From assembly GCF_964204645.1 (NCBI RefSeq), contig NC_134031.1:16675307-16739306 (forward strand): a DNA stretch of 64,000 bases. Reading direction: 5' to 3'. Of this stretch, positions 1 to 14,000 are shown piece by piece (positions within the stretch are counted from its first letter, which is position 1; each line of letters opens with the position of its first letter). Both the position numbers and the translations under genes were made by a program. The notes under the pieces were generated by a model, which saw only the letters and a program-made list of their open reading frames with translations, did no database searches and had not been told where the DNA came from. The stretch comes from Tubulanus polymorphus. Lineage: Eukaryota > Nemertea > Palaeonemertea > Tubulaniformes > Tubulanidae.

Positions 1-235
1 GATTTATGTCTGTATGCAGACACTATGCATTATATATTCAACAAATGTTTGTTATTTTGTAAATTTTGTATTCAAATTTCTCGAGTGCTGTGGATTTTAA
101 CGATATTCATATATTGATGTATTAATAATGTATTGTGTACATTATCTTTGTTATAAAAACCGTCCTTGATCTGCTGATTATGTTAATGTATTATTATGCA
201 TGTATCACTTGTATTTACAATAAATGTGAGGATTA
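1..235 (+). other. Probable 3' UTR end of an upstream gene
   Basis: This AT-rich stretch has no open frame and ends with an AATAAA signal at 219-224. It looks like the 3' UTR of a plus-strand gene lying left of the window. No coding sequence of that gene can be identified with certainty here (see 505-669). Confidence 0.4.
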
Positions 236-302
236 ATTAACCGTAACTGAACTTTACTACCTTACGTTGACAGTACTAACCAGTACCAGTAGTCATGCAT
301 CT

Positions 303-376
303 GGATCCAGTTCCACAGTTCTCAGTTAGAGTTAACTCTGAGTCAAATCTTAACTCACAACTGTGGAACTGGGTCC
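303..376. repeat. Short palindromic MITE, GTTCCACAGTT family, copy 1
   Basis: The two ends are inverted copies of a GGAYCCAGTTCCACAGTT-like sequence and the interior is built from GAGTTAAC-type words. The same ends occur at 16687-16803, 16974-17088 and 18531-18644, so this is a dispersed non-autonomous family and not a chance hairpin. No protein is encoded. Confidence 0.7.
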
Positions 377-504
377 TGGGCATCTTCCAAAGTTGATTTA
401 AGTTCCTCTAAGCGTTGATCGGGTTACCACAGTTCAGAATTTGTGTTAAAAGGACCTGTGGAGTTGTTCCTCGAGCAGGTAATAAACAATGCAAAAATGT
501 GCAG

Positions 505-669
505 GAATTGTCAGGACAGGACTTGATTAGAGCCAAGGATGATGATGACAGTAACATTGTTCAGCCAGGACAATCAAAAGCACTCCCAAAGCTCTCCTCG
601 TCTCCCTCTAATGAGTCGGGACTGGTAGAATTCCACAGAGCCAAATTACAGCAATACCGTTCATTATAG
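505..669 (+). CDS. Possible last coding exon of an unidentified plus-strand gene
   Basis: A frame opens after a plausible acceptor (TGCAG at 500-504) and runs 54 codons to TAG: ELSGQDLIRAKDDDD, then an acidic/Ser-rich stretch, ending HRAKLQQYRSL. There is no usable ATG, so it would be an internal or last exon joined to sequence left of the window. It lies downstream of an AATAAA at 219, which would make it an alternative last exon. I do not recognise the family. Composition looks protein-like, but no domain is visible. Confidence 0.3.
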   Translation, partial: ELSGQDLIRAKDDDDSNIVQPGQSKALPKLSSSPSNESGLVEFHRAKLQQYRSL

Positions 670-1874
670 ACTTAAATATATTTATGTATATAAATTACTC
701 ATAATATTTCCTCAACGATACAAAAAGATACATGTAGATTTTCAACTTGTTTTACAGCAAAAATGCAAAAATCATCATCTATGATATTATATGACATGCC
801 GAATAGTACGTAGTAAAAGTTTGAAATTTGTTTTTGCGGAGATTTTTTTTGGATTGATATTTTCGATATTTTGCGATATATCGTACGGGACACACATGCA
901 CAAAACATACAATGTATAGACTCGATCACAACACTGAAATGACAATACGTAGCTACAGGCTTACAGCCACCTCAATGCACTATTACAATTACCCTTCCCT
1001 AGTTTGATACCGGTCATAGGAGCCTGTTCCACAGTTGCGACCTATGATTATCAGACCAGGCTATGCCTATTTTGTTCTATCCAACCCTTGGAAACGGGTC
1101 ATATATCTATGATTTAAGTCGAATAAGTGTTGAGCATGGCAGACGTCAATACATCATGGCTGACGATGATTCAATGAATTTATTTCATCATAAACCCTAA
1201 ATCTCGCGTCTTATTGAACATTCCAGGAGCAGAATATCGAGTAAAATTTAACTACATAATTCGGTTTAAAAATTCTCTCTAAAACATAATAATACGTCCT
1301 CGTGTATACACTCGAAGTAAAACACTCGTAAAAATTTACCTTCGAAGCTTGATTTTTGGATAAAATCTCAGAGAACAAAATCAAAATACAGATATGCAGA
1401 CTTAGTTCCTTAAATATCGTACCCCCTCCCCCATCCCCTCCCCTGTATATGTGCATGTTTAAGCATTACGTATATAGGGAAAAAATTACCGGGTACGAAT
1501 ACTAATTAAATAGATCACCCCCCCTTTTCCCCAGCCCCCAATTTTAGCAAAAGCAGATCTTTAATACCAAATAAACATCGACTTGACTCCATCTAATGAC
1601 TTATCCCTCTTTCTATATACAATATACATGTCACAAATAAATAGCTATTCATTATGCCATTAAGATCGTAGCATTCCTAGATCTCGCCGTCAATTTTGAT
1701 TATGGTTAAGCTGTCATGATAATTATTCGATTTGATTTTCAGTTGATGTATCAGTTCAGGTGGGTTTTGTCGATATCCGATTCATAATCTTCTATCGATG
1801 CATTTCATTCGGACCTTTCATCGGTTTTGTACATAGTTCAACGATCGATTTTGTCAAAGCACATATAAATAGTA
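670..1874. other. Intergenic / probable MEGF8 3' UTR and downstream
   Basis: No convincing gene. A minus-strand AATAAA (TTTATT on the plus strand, 1179-1184) could be the polyadenylation signal of MEGF8, giving a 3' UTR of about 0.9 kb that would include the MITE at 1875-2075. C-rich runs occur at about 1420-1445 and 1517-1540. Confidence 0.35.
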
Positions 1875-2075
1875 CAGTAGAGAGCCCGCTCAAAATCCGG
1901 ATTTGATCATTTTATGACCGATGAAATTCATCTGGTTTACAGAGTAATCCGGATCAAAAAAAATCTTATTTTACTTCTACTCGTGAATAGATGGACTATA
2001 AATAATAACCGGATTAGATCGAAATACTGATTCGACTTCGATCAGAATTAATCCGTGTTTGAGCGGGCTCCACCG
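1875..2075. mobile_element. Tc1/mariner-type MITE (TA target)
   Basis: A 201-bp element flanked by TA (1873-1874 and 2076-2077). Its ends are imperfect inverted repeats, CAGTAGAGAGCCCGCTCAAA on the left and CGGTGGAGCCCGCTCAAA on the inverted right. It has no ORF. TA duplication and CAGT-like ends fit the Tc1/mariner superfamily. Its right end is 8 bp from the MEGF8 stop codon, so it forms the start of that gene's 3' UTR. Confidence 0.8.
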
Positions 2076-2082
2076 TATTTCA

Positions 2083-5000
2083 TTAAGTATTTATCATCCG
2101 ACGTCTCAACTGTTGTTTCGACGACGAGCCGCTCGGATACATAACTCGCGTCGTAATCAACGCCGATCCGAGCGCCGTGCGCACGGGAACGTTCGAACCG
2201 CCGGGTAACTGTAACATGACCGTGCCGACGGCGGCGATCCCGTCGTCGGTCGGCTCTAACGCGATCGGCGTCACGTGGAACGGCGATCGTTGCCGATTGG
2301 TCGGATCGGTGTGTTCCGTTTGGGAATGATAGTGGTATAGACTATGCGAGTAGCGGCTGCCGTTCGGAATTTTCGGCAGGCAAATCTTGCGCGGCAACGT
2401 CGGCGAGCTCTGCGGCGTTGGCATGTCGTCCATGAGCACGAGTATTCGCGCGAACGGCCGCGAGGCCATGTTCTCCATTTCCTGCTCGCGGCGTTGACGA
2501 TTGCGGCGTTCGTCGAAGCCCTGTTTGATTTTCCAGAACAACACGCACAGATCGAGAAACAGGAAGAAACAACTGAAGAACACCGAGAAAAACACGAACA
2601 AGTCGATATGCGGCTGATCCTGGCGAAAGAACAAATTGCCGTAGCTTTCGGAACTCGGCGTCATCAACGACTGATCGTCGCCGAGAAATACCTCGAATTC
2701 CTGATTGGGCATCGATTGTTTCGCGAACAAAACGATATAAAAACGCGACTGACGCAAATTATGCACCTTCAGCGGTAAAGTTATAACCAAACGAAATTGC
2801 ACGTCGTTCACGATGAGCAACGAGTTCGCGTCTTCGACGGTGATGAATGTCGTCAAACCCTGCGCTTTATTAATGTTTAATATCGGTCGCGAACTGTTGT
2901 TGAGCGCCGCGCGCTTCGAGCGACGTTTCTTGACGACTTTCATTTTGTGTCGCGCGCACGTCAAACGACAGCTGCTGCTGCTCGGCGCCCAATCGACGAT
3001 GTACATCGGGTCGATGCAGACGCAATGGCCGCCGGATTGTTCGTCGACCAGTACGACGAACGTGTCCTCGTGCGGAGAGAAGAACACGTCGACGGCTGAA
3101 ATATCGATAAATCATTTGACTTATTATCATTTATTTATTAGAATTAATTAATTATTCGATACCTTGGAAAAAATGAAGAATATTTTAGGATAAGCTTGTG
3201 GCAATTGATTTCAGCATATACAGGGCTGCCAACCTCTGAAAAGTGCTATCAGTAACTAATTGAATTTTTTTGGTAAAATTTCGTTGAAATATGAAAGAAA
3301 ATGTTCAAATTAATCAGTAATCAACAGTAAGACCCTCAATTACATCTTTCAAATTTTTCTAAGCATCTAAAAAAACCAATCAGTATTTTTCATTATAGAA
3401 AAGTAACTTATACTGAAAATCCAGAACAGTTGGCAGCTTTGCATATACCGGGTTTGTATACACTTCAAAAGAGTTGAAATAATCAATTTCAAACAGTGGA
3501 GTCTGAAATAGAGCCAACTTCAGAGCCTTATCGAAACAAGAAGATTTATAAGTTGATCAATGATAATAATTTTACCTCCTTTAGAAACGTCGATCGTGAT
3601 TCGAATATCAACGTTTAGATATTTGGGCTGCACGACGAAGAAGACCGTACGATGTAACGACAGAGGAGACGGTTCACGCCCGCAGTCCCGCTGCGTTAAC
3701 GGGTCGAAACAATAGTCTCTATCTACGTTCACTTGTCGGTAACACTGGTGACCGTCGGTCGGCTTGCCGAAAAAGTATTCCTTACAATCCGAGCACTAAA
3801 ACGAAACAGCGAGCAATTCTTACAGTTAGACATTCAACTGGGGCAAAATCCAAGATAAGTCGTAGTTTGTAAACTGTGTAGGAAATACCAGCAATATTTG
3901 AAGTTTATTAACAAAAATTTGTTAAATCAACGTTTTGGGTGGAATGCTTCTACTAATCTTCATTTCGATCTCCAGTTTCACGAAAAACTTAAATTTTTGC
4001 TTTTAATTGGTTACTTCACATTTTCAATGCCAGCATAAATTCAAACGTAACCATTTTAAGCTTAAAATATGTAGAGAATCCCACAATAATATAATATGAA
4101 GTCCGAAAATGTTTCCTGAATATTAGATTCAAGGAAACATATTCAGAATTTTATCTTTTCGTTATTATTGTAGATTCTGTACATCATCATCACAACACGG
4201 ACATCATAGCGTTTTATCAATGGTTATTCATGAAACCCAAGTCTGGATGGGAAGATGGGTAGAAGCATTCTTCTTGAAATTATTCGTGATCAATCTTCAA
4301 TATTGTGTGAATGTTTTATACGTTTATATTCAACTGGGGAAGTTTTATGTGAAGCCGACGAACCTGTTGTTTCTGACAGGGAATACTGCTATCTTTACCA
4401 GTTCCGCATCTTGTTTCGGTGTTGTTCTTACAGCGACAATCCAAACCGTCCTTTTCGTTGCATTCGTTACTGTGACCATTGCACTCACATCTGAAAAACA
4501 TGTAGACTTTAGAATATGCCTTTTCAAAAAGGGTTCTGACATACGGATGAACTTTTTTCAATTCATCAAATCACAGGTCCCCAGAAAATCTTGCTTCATT
4601 TTCCTGAAATTCGGCCTCGAATCAAGTTAGTTAACTTGAGTGAAGCTTAAAGGCATATTTTGAACGAGAACTAACGAAAAGTACCGATGAGAGAATTTGT
4701 CAAATCTACGAACATAGTTTCCTCCAGAACCCCCTAAAAACCGGCATGAATGTTGAACAAAACTTACTTTCTACAAGCATCTGCAGTTTTAGAGTCGGAA
4801 GGCCTAAAATGTCCCCTTTCACAACTCTGACATCGATCTCCGATCGTATTATCTTTACAATTGACGCAAACGACTGAGTCTTCAGTGGCGCCATCTTTCA
4901 CCCATCTAGTCACCTAAAACGATATCGATATTCAAACAGGAGATCGTTAACGGCTTCGGCGAGGATTCGTATTCGACTCTAAATCAGTCGATTTACTTAC

Positions 5001-8000
5001 GCCTTCCAGCGTGAGTGGCAGACTGAGCGTCTGTGAGTCGTTGTAATGCTTCAGAGATATACACACATCCGCGTGTTCGAAACAGTGCGCTTTACACGGC
5101 AAACAATGACCCTTCGCCGGGTTTCCTACGTACAGCGGTTTACATATTCCACATTTAGTACCCTAAAAAGATAAGCCGATAACGTTAACAACTATTCAGT
5201 ACAAACATGTACGAGCAAGCGGTTTGGGCGAGTGGTTAGAGCATTCGACTTAGGGAAGCCAGGTCTTGAGTTCGAATCCCGTATATTACAGTAGTGTCCT
5301 CGGGCAAGACACTTATCCTCATAGCCTCTCTCCACCCAGGAGTAAATGGGTACCTGGCCTGATAGTTGACTCCTGAGTGCCTAGTAGCTGCTCGGATGTT
5401 ACTTCTCCCCAGGGAGAGATGACTGATACATGGAATAGAGTTACAAGCTGTGGGTAATAAAACAAAATTTGGAGCGCATCGGAACTCACTCGCGAGAAAA
5501 GGAAACTGCTTTAATTTTTCCAGATTTCCAGGTAAAGGCCTACCGCCCTGTTCTCGTCGGTTTTACTCACTTTAGTATTGTTTTTACATTCTAAACAAAC
5601 ATCTCTTCGCTGGACGCTTTCACAGTCGCTGTGACCATTGCAGTCGCAAGCCGTCGAACAATTGTGTCCGACGTAACCGAAATTACATTTACAAACGTCC
5701 GGCTCTACGCAAATACCGTTAGGAGCGCAGCCCTGCGAGCACTTAGGTTCGCAGTCCTTATTTCTGAAAAACGAAATAAATCGTGATACCGTGGTGAATG
5801 GAAGTTTTCTGGACAAGGCCCCCCCCCCGATATTGTTTAGTCTTTGTAAGACCGTTGAAGTCTGGGCCAGAGATCAGTCATAAATCTAGAGCGCACGAAT
5901 ACAGACCTATCAGAACGTTTATATCCTCTTTTACATTCGCATCTAAAACCGTTCAGTTTATCTCGGCATTGTTCTTCTTTACGACACGTGTGGTGCCCGT
6001 TCAAACACTCGTTCTCCGCGGGACACGTCGCGAACGACCACGTCGGCGGGCTAACGGCTTCGTTGATCCATTGCTGAACCGATGCTGCGCAAAGTAAAAG
6101 TAACCTATCAGATTTCCTATCTCATCTCTTTATAAAAACTACGAGAAAGTCTCATTCATTCTTTTTTAATATCGATATAGTAGATTGGTGCGGGTAAGTA
6201 GTTCGAGTGTTCCTCTTAGGGATGTCAGGTAATGGGTTCAAAACCTAGGATCCTCAGGCAAATTTCCTCCCTCTACCCAGGAACAAATATCTGGATGATA
6301 TCTGGATGATATCAAATATCTAGATGACTGCCAAGAAATAGGATGTTACATCTCCCTAAAGAGGGAGGACTGGTACAAAGTCAGTGGTATAGGCTATAGA
6401 GGTAACAATACCAATGTTTGCAGTTTGCAGTGAAACAGGCACTTTTAATTTTTAAATGTTCTGAAGCTATCAACATCGTATTATATGATCTTTCATTACA
6501 CAGTACCTGGAAGCGGTTCAGAGCCGAGAGTAATCCAGTTAAATTCGCATTTTCCGACCTTCGGTTGATCGAAGCCACCTTCCATGCACACGCCGATTCC
6601 GTCCAAAGCCTTTAGTTTGCCCAGCGTGCACCAACCGCAGCCCGGCGTGCTGATACAATGCGAACATTGCGTGTGCACGCTGCATTTCGTAGGACACTGC
6701 TTAGAGTCGCTGACTATGATGTGATAGCATTTTCCGTGAGTGCAGTGAAGAGGCAAGAATGCCGGCGGTATACACTGAAATATAAACGCGCCATTATCTA
6801 AACAAGCGCATCAATCACCGTTCACAAGCATATTATTCAGATTTCAAGATCAACTGAATCTTAAAACAGTAAATGTAAAGATGGATAGTACTTTGTATGT
6901 TAACTGGATTCTTTCAGTACTTATGCGTAGGAGCTTCATCAGGTGCATCATGCATTCCTATTTTTGATAAATTCAAGTTAACCTACAATGAACTACCAGT
7001 CTTCACATTTTGACATCAGTTTAACACACATGAAGATGACTATTAGAATATAGTGGAAACGTTGAATGAATTACTAGCTCAAGGAATCATTTCGGATATT
7101 ACTTTTTCATAATTGTTTTGGGATTCTCTATAGATTCATAACACGCATATAGCGTTGTATCAATGGTTACCAGTTTAACGCACGGTTTCTCCGAAACTTA
7201 AACCGATAGCGGAATTTAATCAGAATCTATACCTACCTGTTTCAGAGTCTGACTCCACACGCAACGCTGCCAACCACCTTCACCTCCCAGCGAGTCGAGA
7301 CAAGTCGTGCAATCTTTGTATAAATGACAGCGTTTCGGACAGCGATCGGGCGGCATCGATTGAAACGTCGGGTTTATCTCGATGGTTATATCGCGGAAGT
7401 GTAAACGATCGCAGTACCAATCGTAAATCGGACGACTCGAAAACGTACGATTCACTTCACCTGATACGGGAGAAAATCATTTCCAATCAATACATGGTTC
7501 CCACAGTTGCATAAATTAAAAATTCCCAGGTTTTTCCCAAGTATTTCATGGGTACTTTTTCAATTTTTCCAAATGGAAATGAACAGAGACTATCATGCTA
7601 CAGTCAACATTTTAGTGGTGACTGGTAGATAAAGGTGATTCTCAAGGGAAATTGCTGGAAAAAATTGAATGTTAATATTAATGAATTTCCCAAATATTTC
7701 CCTGATGTCAATACGATCAGCATTTTAACTTTAAATCATCGCTTATTAATCTACCGGTATATCATTGGACGTATCTTGGTGAATTTTTGCACCTCGATAT
7801 GCATCTGCATGAACTGGTGCAATGGTTGGTACCCTAGTTGAAAGAGACCGAATAATCACTATTCACTTACCGGACCATTTAAACTGACGCAGCCACATAC
7901 ACGTTTTGTTTTTGCATTTCTCACAATCCGAGGCTTGACACTTCTGTTCGTAGCACTGTTCCGAGTTGTGAAACTCTTGTTGTTTCTTCGAACATTTATT

Positions 8001-11000
8001 CGCCTCGGCGCAGCTACGATTGTACGCGATGCATTTACCTCCGCAATTACTGCACCATTTACAAACCTACAACGAGTATTTTGAGTTCGATTAAAAAAAA
8101 AAAAAATTTATGATAAGTAGGCGCTACTGGGACTGGTTTTATATACTAGTCAAGCCACGGGTTAACTCAATAACAGATAGACATTGACTTGTCTATGAAA
8201 CCAATAAAGCTCTGCTGTATTGCATAACTCACATTCTTAACAGAAGGATAAATAGGGTAACGCGCTGTACACTCCATGCAGCTCGTGTGCTGCGAACAGT
8301 CTCGAGGCTCAATACGTTCTTTATCACACTTGAACCCTTCGAATATCGAATTGTGACAATTCCTGCGAAAAAAATTACATTCCAATAAGTTTTTGTAACT
8401 TATAAAGACGGGGTATAAATAATTTTAGCAGAAATACTCACAGATCTGTCGGCTTGAACTGATCATCGGTATTGCTGTAACAATAAGTGTGAGCTTTGTT
8501 TTTCAATTTGACGTAACACGACGAACACCCGTTTATGAGGTAACACATGTAATCATTCATCAAAGAACAGAAATCAATCGGCAATGTAAGCTCGACGAGT
8601 CCGCCGTGCGACCGGCCGTCGTATCCTCCGGAAATCAAAATCTTGCCGTTCGCCGTTTTAACCGCTGCGTGCCCGATTCTGGGAGTGAATTTTTCGTGAT
8701 TCTTCACTGAAATAGAGCGAAAAGACAAAACATCGTAAACCGCGACGGTTCACCGTATTTCGGTTCGAATTGTATTCACTCATACCTAGTGTCGTGACGT
8801 CCAGATACACATTGCACGCATAAACGTAGATTTGAATATCAGCCGTGAAATCTTCGTTAACCGGAAAATGAGTGTTCAAATTAGCTTTCGATCGGCCGCC
8901 TAATATCACCATGTACTCGTCAGTGGTAACAGCAGCGTGGAAATATCGCGGTGACTGAAAATATATTACGCAATATGAGATATAAATCACTGCGAACAGA
9001 CCAAATCCCTCTCTCTCCCTAACACCTCTCTCCTGGTCACTCTCTCCTACTTCTTATCTGTCCCTCTATCTTTTACCTCTCCCTCTCCTACTCCTCTCAC
9101 CTTCTATCTCCTATTTCTCCCTCCCTAACTCTCTCTCCTACTTTTCCCTTCATATCTCTATCTCTCTCTTTTAGTTCTCTCTCCCTCTCTCTCCTACTTC
9201 TACCTCCGTATCTCTCCCTCCCTGCCGGTTTCGCGAAAAACCCGATCCGCTTACGCACCTTTTGTTTAAAATTGAAGTGATTGTCTTTCGGAGGGGGCGG
9301 CGACAGTATACTCCATCGGTTATTGCCGAGATCGAGCGCGTACAAACGATCCGACGGTATCGTTTTATCGATTTGGTATTCGTAGCCGCCGTACATGTAG
9401 ATGGCGTTACTAGGTTCGTGATACACCGCAGTATGTCCGTAAACGCCTGAAAACATTCAAATCCACTAGTATCAGATACATGTATATCGTAACCTGCCAT
9501 AAGAATTTTACACAAGGATTTTTTTCTTGAAGGCTGGTAATATTTACCGGTACCCACTTATCTAGCAGCTGGTTACATAAATGTTTAAATGAAGTCTAGC
9601 TCACCCGGCTGCCATTTATGAACTGATCAATTTGTTATCATTTGAACAGCATTTGCGGTGTTGAGAAACTACTGTAAATTTCCTGGGGTAGCCTCTCAAC
9701 CCTGCTTGTAACTGTTTACATGGTTCCCACCAAAGCACCAATTCAAAATTCCCAAGTTTTTACAAGTATTTCATGGGTGATTTTTTTCAATTTTCCCAAA
9801 TGGAAATGGAGCCTTCTTAAAAATTGACTTAAACGTTTTTCCAGTAATCTTGGTACTGTGGGAACCGTGCACTTAAACAATATATCTAAAATGGTAACTG
9901 GGTAACTGGCAGCAGTAGGGTGAATAGTCACTTCCGTTCGAGCATTTCGTAATCGAAAATCTTACCAGTTGGCTGAGCGCCGGTCGTTTCTAATACCCGC
10001 CACGAGTTCGTGCTCGCGTCGTAAACTTGGATTTTGTCGTTGTAGTAATTCTCGGTCGAGAATCCGCCGATTATGATCATTTTCGTGTCGGAAATGAGAG
10101 TCATCGTGTGGCCGGCGCGTGGCTGATGAACTCCGGTCGACTGAAAAATCATCGAATCATAGATTAACCCCTTAACATTCTAATCATTTTTTTTTCGATT
10201 CAATTATCGCAGGGCTTCGTTCAATTGCACAAAATCAATGATTTTCACTAGTTAACCTTCCATGTTCATTTTGAATGAATAGCAGCCACATCTATCGGAT
10301 GTCAGATATACAAAATAACAGCGATATATAATTATGACCAAAATGATTGGGTGGATAGGTTAGACCTCCTTAACCCAATATTCCAACATAAATACACTCT
10401 CAGAACATTTAAGGGGTTAAACGATTGTTATTTACGCATAAGGTTATCACGTACCAATTTCTTTTTCCAGTGATTATTATCAATACTGTACATCCACATG
10501 ACTGCCGAGTTGATAGACTCAGTCGTGTGTCCTCCATAAACAAACATCGACTTCAGAGCTGGAACACAGGCAGCCGCATGGAAATATCTGCAAAATTGAA
10601 ACAGAACTAAAATTTTCATGTATTTTTTTTTAATGAGCAGCAATGAGACTAATGAGACTGCCTAAGTAGTGCCTTTTAGTACCTTAGTAGTTCCTTTTAA
10701 TGAGACTACCTTAATAAGCTCTCTTTATAGCACTTTTCAGCACACAATGACAGTTATTCGTCATCAAAATAATAGTTTAGTTGAAACTGAACTAGAAACC
10801 ATTCCAATATTGAGAGTATTTTGTTGATTTTGGTAGTAATTGAGCTCTCGAAAGAGTAATAACTATTCCCATATTGTATTATTCGTTATCAGGTCTGTAC
10901 AGGTAAAACTTTGCTGAGTAACTAGGACACACCTGGCATGAGGAGCGCCGACCGATCGTAGTTCATTCCACGACCGCGTGAGACTATCAAACTGCCACAG

Positions 11001-14000
11001 GTCTTGTAGTATACCTCGCTGCACCGATATTCCGCCGAACATGTAGAATACCTCGCCGTTGCAGGATATCATTGTGTGCCCCATTCGAGCGAGAGGCGTA
11101 CCGAGATTATCCGGCCAGGCCATACGCCACGGGTCGTAATACGGCTCGACAAACGCCGGCCCGGTTTCGCTACACGCCGGACCGCGGTAATTTCCATTGC
11201 AGACGCACAATCCCAGCGTCTGAAAACGACCGAAATTATCGATGAAAACTAAGGATAATGGTGATAACAATAATATCTATCAGAATCATGATAATAATAT
11301 CTATATAATATCATCAATTGAATCTCGGTAAACAGAAATACGAGATAGACAGGATATTGATGATGATAGAGCTATAAATGCTGTACAATCACTAAGTTCA
11401 GGCCCCTTGGGAAAAATGGTTTAAGTAATAGTGATGAATTGAATACATGATGAATGATGATAAATTATGATAATTGATTTAACGAATAATAATAAAGCAA
11501 TAATAGCAAATAAAGCAATAATGCTCTTCTCATCTCGAATATGAGTTACCTTGTTACAATAGCCGTGACCAGCAGCGTTGAAACAGTTATCGGGACAGAG
11601 TTGTTCGCCGCAGTCGACGCCGCCGTATCCGTTCTTACAGACGCACGACCTTCCCGAGCAGACGCGATTCTTAGCGCAACCGATCGAACAATGGTTCACG
11701 CGATACGACGCATTAAAACCCTGTGTCCAGTTTCCTACAAGCAATTCAACTCTTTACAATGAACTCTTCATACAGATTTAACAGCATCGATTGTTTAGGA
11801 GACTTGAGTCGACTGACGCTTCTAATGCGACAGATAGCACCAAAATAAAGCTTAATTTTCTATGTTTTTTTGAAGATGACCAAAAGCTTGGTACCGGTAC
11901 TTTAGCAAATGGATGAATGAATGAATTTTTTCCAATATGAACATGAGTATGAATACAAAAATTTAATTACATGTTGATTGAAAATTTACATATTTGAGGA
12001 CACCCCGAGCCCTAAGAGCTGTACCTGAAGGGGGATACCCTCCCAGTAGCCACTTAACTATGTTATATATGGACGAATGAATGCAGTATTACAATCAATC
12101 AAAGAAACTGCCAAAATCATCATGCCCAGCATCACTCACATGGAATATTCCACTAACAGTTTTTGAGCAGTGGACGATGATGCCATATTGAATTAAGCGA
12201 ACCAAGGAGCTAGTTCACCCAGTAACATGACTGGAATAACTGGGTCACGAAACAAACGACAGGCATTAATTCAACTTTTTACAACTCTTCATGTTATTTA
12301 TCACTGAATTCTCACCTTGAGAAATATTAGCCTCGAAATAGACCGTGAGCAAGCCGGATTTAGCTTCGACGGAAATCGGTTTCAACAATCCTTGTCCGCA
12401 GAACGCTCCTATTTGAACGGCGTTATTTGCTTTTCCACCGGCGATGAAGTCGGGCAGACCGTCGTACACGTGTACATAATCCTTTAAAACAATAAACCAC
12501 ACAATTCAGCTAACACGTTGAAAATCGATAACAGAAGTTTCGGTTTCATTTCTATATCATACGGTGTATTAAATAATTCTGTCAAATATTTTTGGATTAA
12601 CGTGTACATGTATACCGCATCTAAAAACAAATCTAAATTGATATAAAACTTATGATCCTAAATAGGGATCATAAGTTTTCAGAGCAGAACCATGATAGTG
12701 ATCAAAATAGCAATCTGGGTTATGTTCTTTTACACATATCGAACTATTTAATCTCCTTGCAAAGAATTATTAAACAAGCTTCCAGAAAGTGTCCGATTCT
12801 ATAGGGTTCCTACTTACTGTAGAACATTTGACTTTGATGTCGGTTTCTATTGTGAACGTAATCGAGCTGTTCTCCCTCGCCGACAGTACCCACAGACAAT
12901 AGGCGTGACCCGGATTAACGACGCCAGCTCCTTCGTACGTTCCTAAAGCACCGTTCGTAGAAACGTCCTTCAATAGAGTCCGACCTTCACATTTCAAATA
13001 ACATTTTCCGCCATTCCTAGAAAAAAAAATTCCGGTAAATCAGATATACCGGGTATTGGGAGATTTCAAAGGGAGTGGCTAATATGTAGAAATGAGAATA
13101 CTATAGACTTTCGTCAACGATCCATGGGTATGAATGCTGAAGAGGCAAAATAGTTTAGGGGCCTCTCTGCCGGAATATTTTGAAAAGTTGATAGAAGAAG
13201 AAGTGATATCCCAGCTTTTAGTCATCATAATTTATTCCCTGGGTCATTTTTGTAAGAAATATGAAAATGATCGAAAATAGGAAAATTTAGGAATGTTGGT
13301 GAAATTTTTTGGGGGATTGCTAGTCACCCAAGTCTCTCCATTGTATAACAAACCTGGGATTTCCGTAGTAACCCGGCTGACATCGCTCGCAATGATCGCC
13401 CTCCGTATTGTCTTTACAAAAGCATTTTCCGGTAGCTTGATTGCAGAAACCTTTCTCTTCGACGCCGTGTCCATGACAGTCGCATCTTTTACAGCCTAAT
13501 ACAAAAATAACATGACTTATAAAAGGGCGTATACAGAGTGGCTACATTATTCCTGACAATTCCCTGACATAAAAGCTGTTTTCCCTGATTTGATCTGCTA
13601 AGAAGCTAATCAATTAACGTAGTCAAATACGTAAGACATAGACGGAACCTGTTTGATTTTACACACAATCTAGCAATCTCATCAAATTTTCAAATTTCCC
13701 TGACTTTTAGCTCCATTTTTTAAAAACAAAATTCCCTGACAGAAAAGAAAACTCCCTGATTTTTTCCCTGATTTCCAGGTAAGGGTTATATATGTATTGG
13801 TGAACCCTAAATAATCCCGGTAAGATCAACAGATCACACTGATCTGAATCAAGCAAATCCTACCCGTCGGTATTGTAGCATTGCCGTAGCTTCCGATTTG
13901 GCACAGTTCGCAATGATTTCCGGTCGTCCAGTGTTCGCATCGGTCGCAGATTCCGGTGCCGTTGGTGCACGTACTGTGATTATAACAGCCGCAGTTTACG

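Noticed and set aside
2344-3151. Plus-strand open frames of 144 and 112 codons
   Set aside because: They are shadows of the last MEGF8 exon, where the minus-strand frame has the membrane segment and MASRPFA.
5221-5290. Possible tRNA gene
   Set aside because: A- and B-boxes are present but no acceptor stem closes and a SINE body follows; treated as a SINE head.
9097-9258. Basic/acidic reading frame next to a kelch exon
   Set aside because: It is translation of the purine tract beyond the donor at 9259; intronic.
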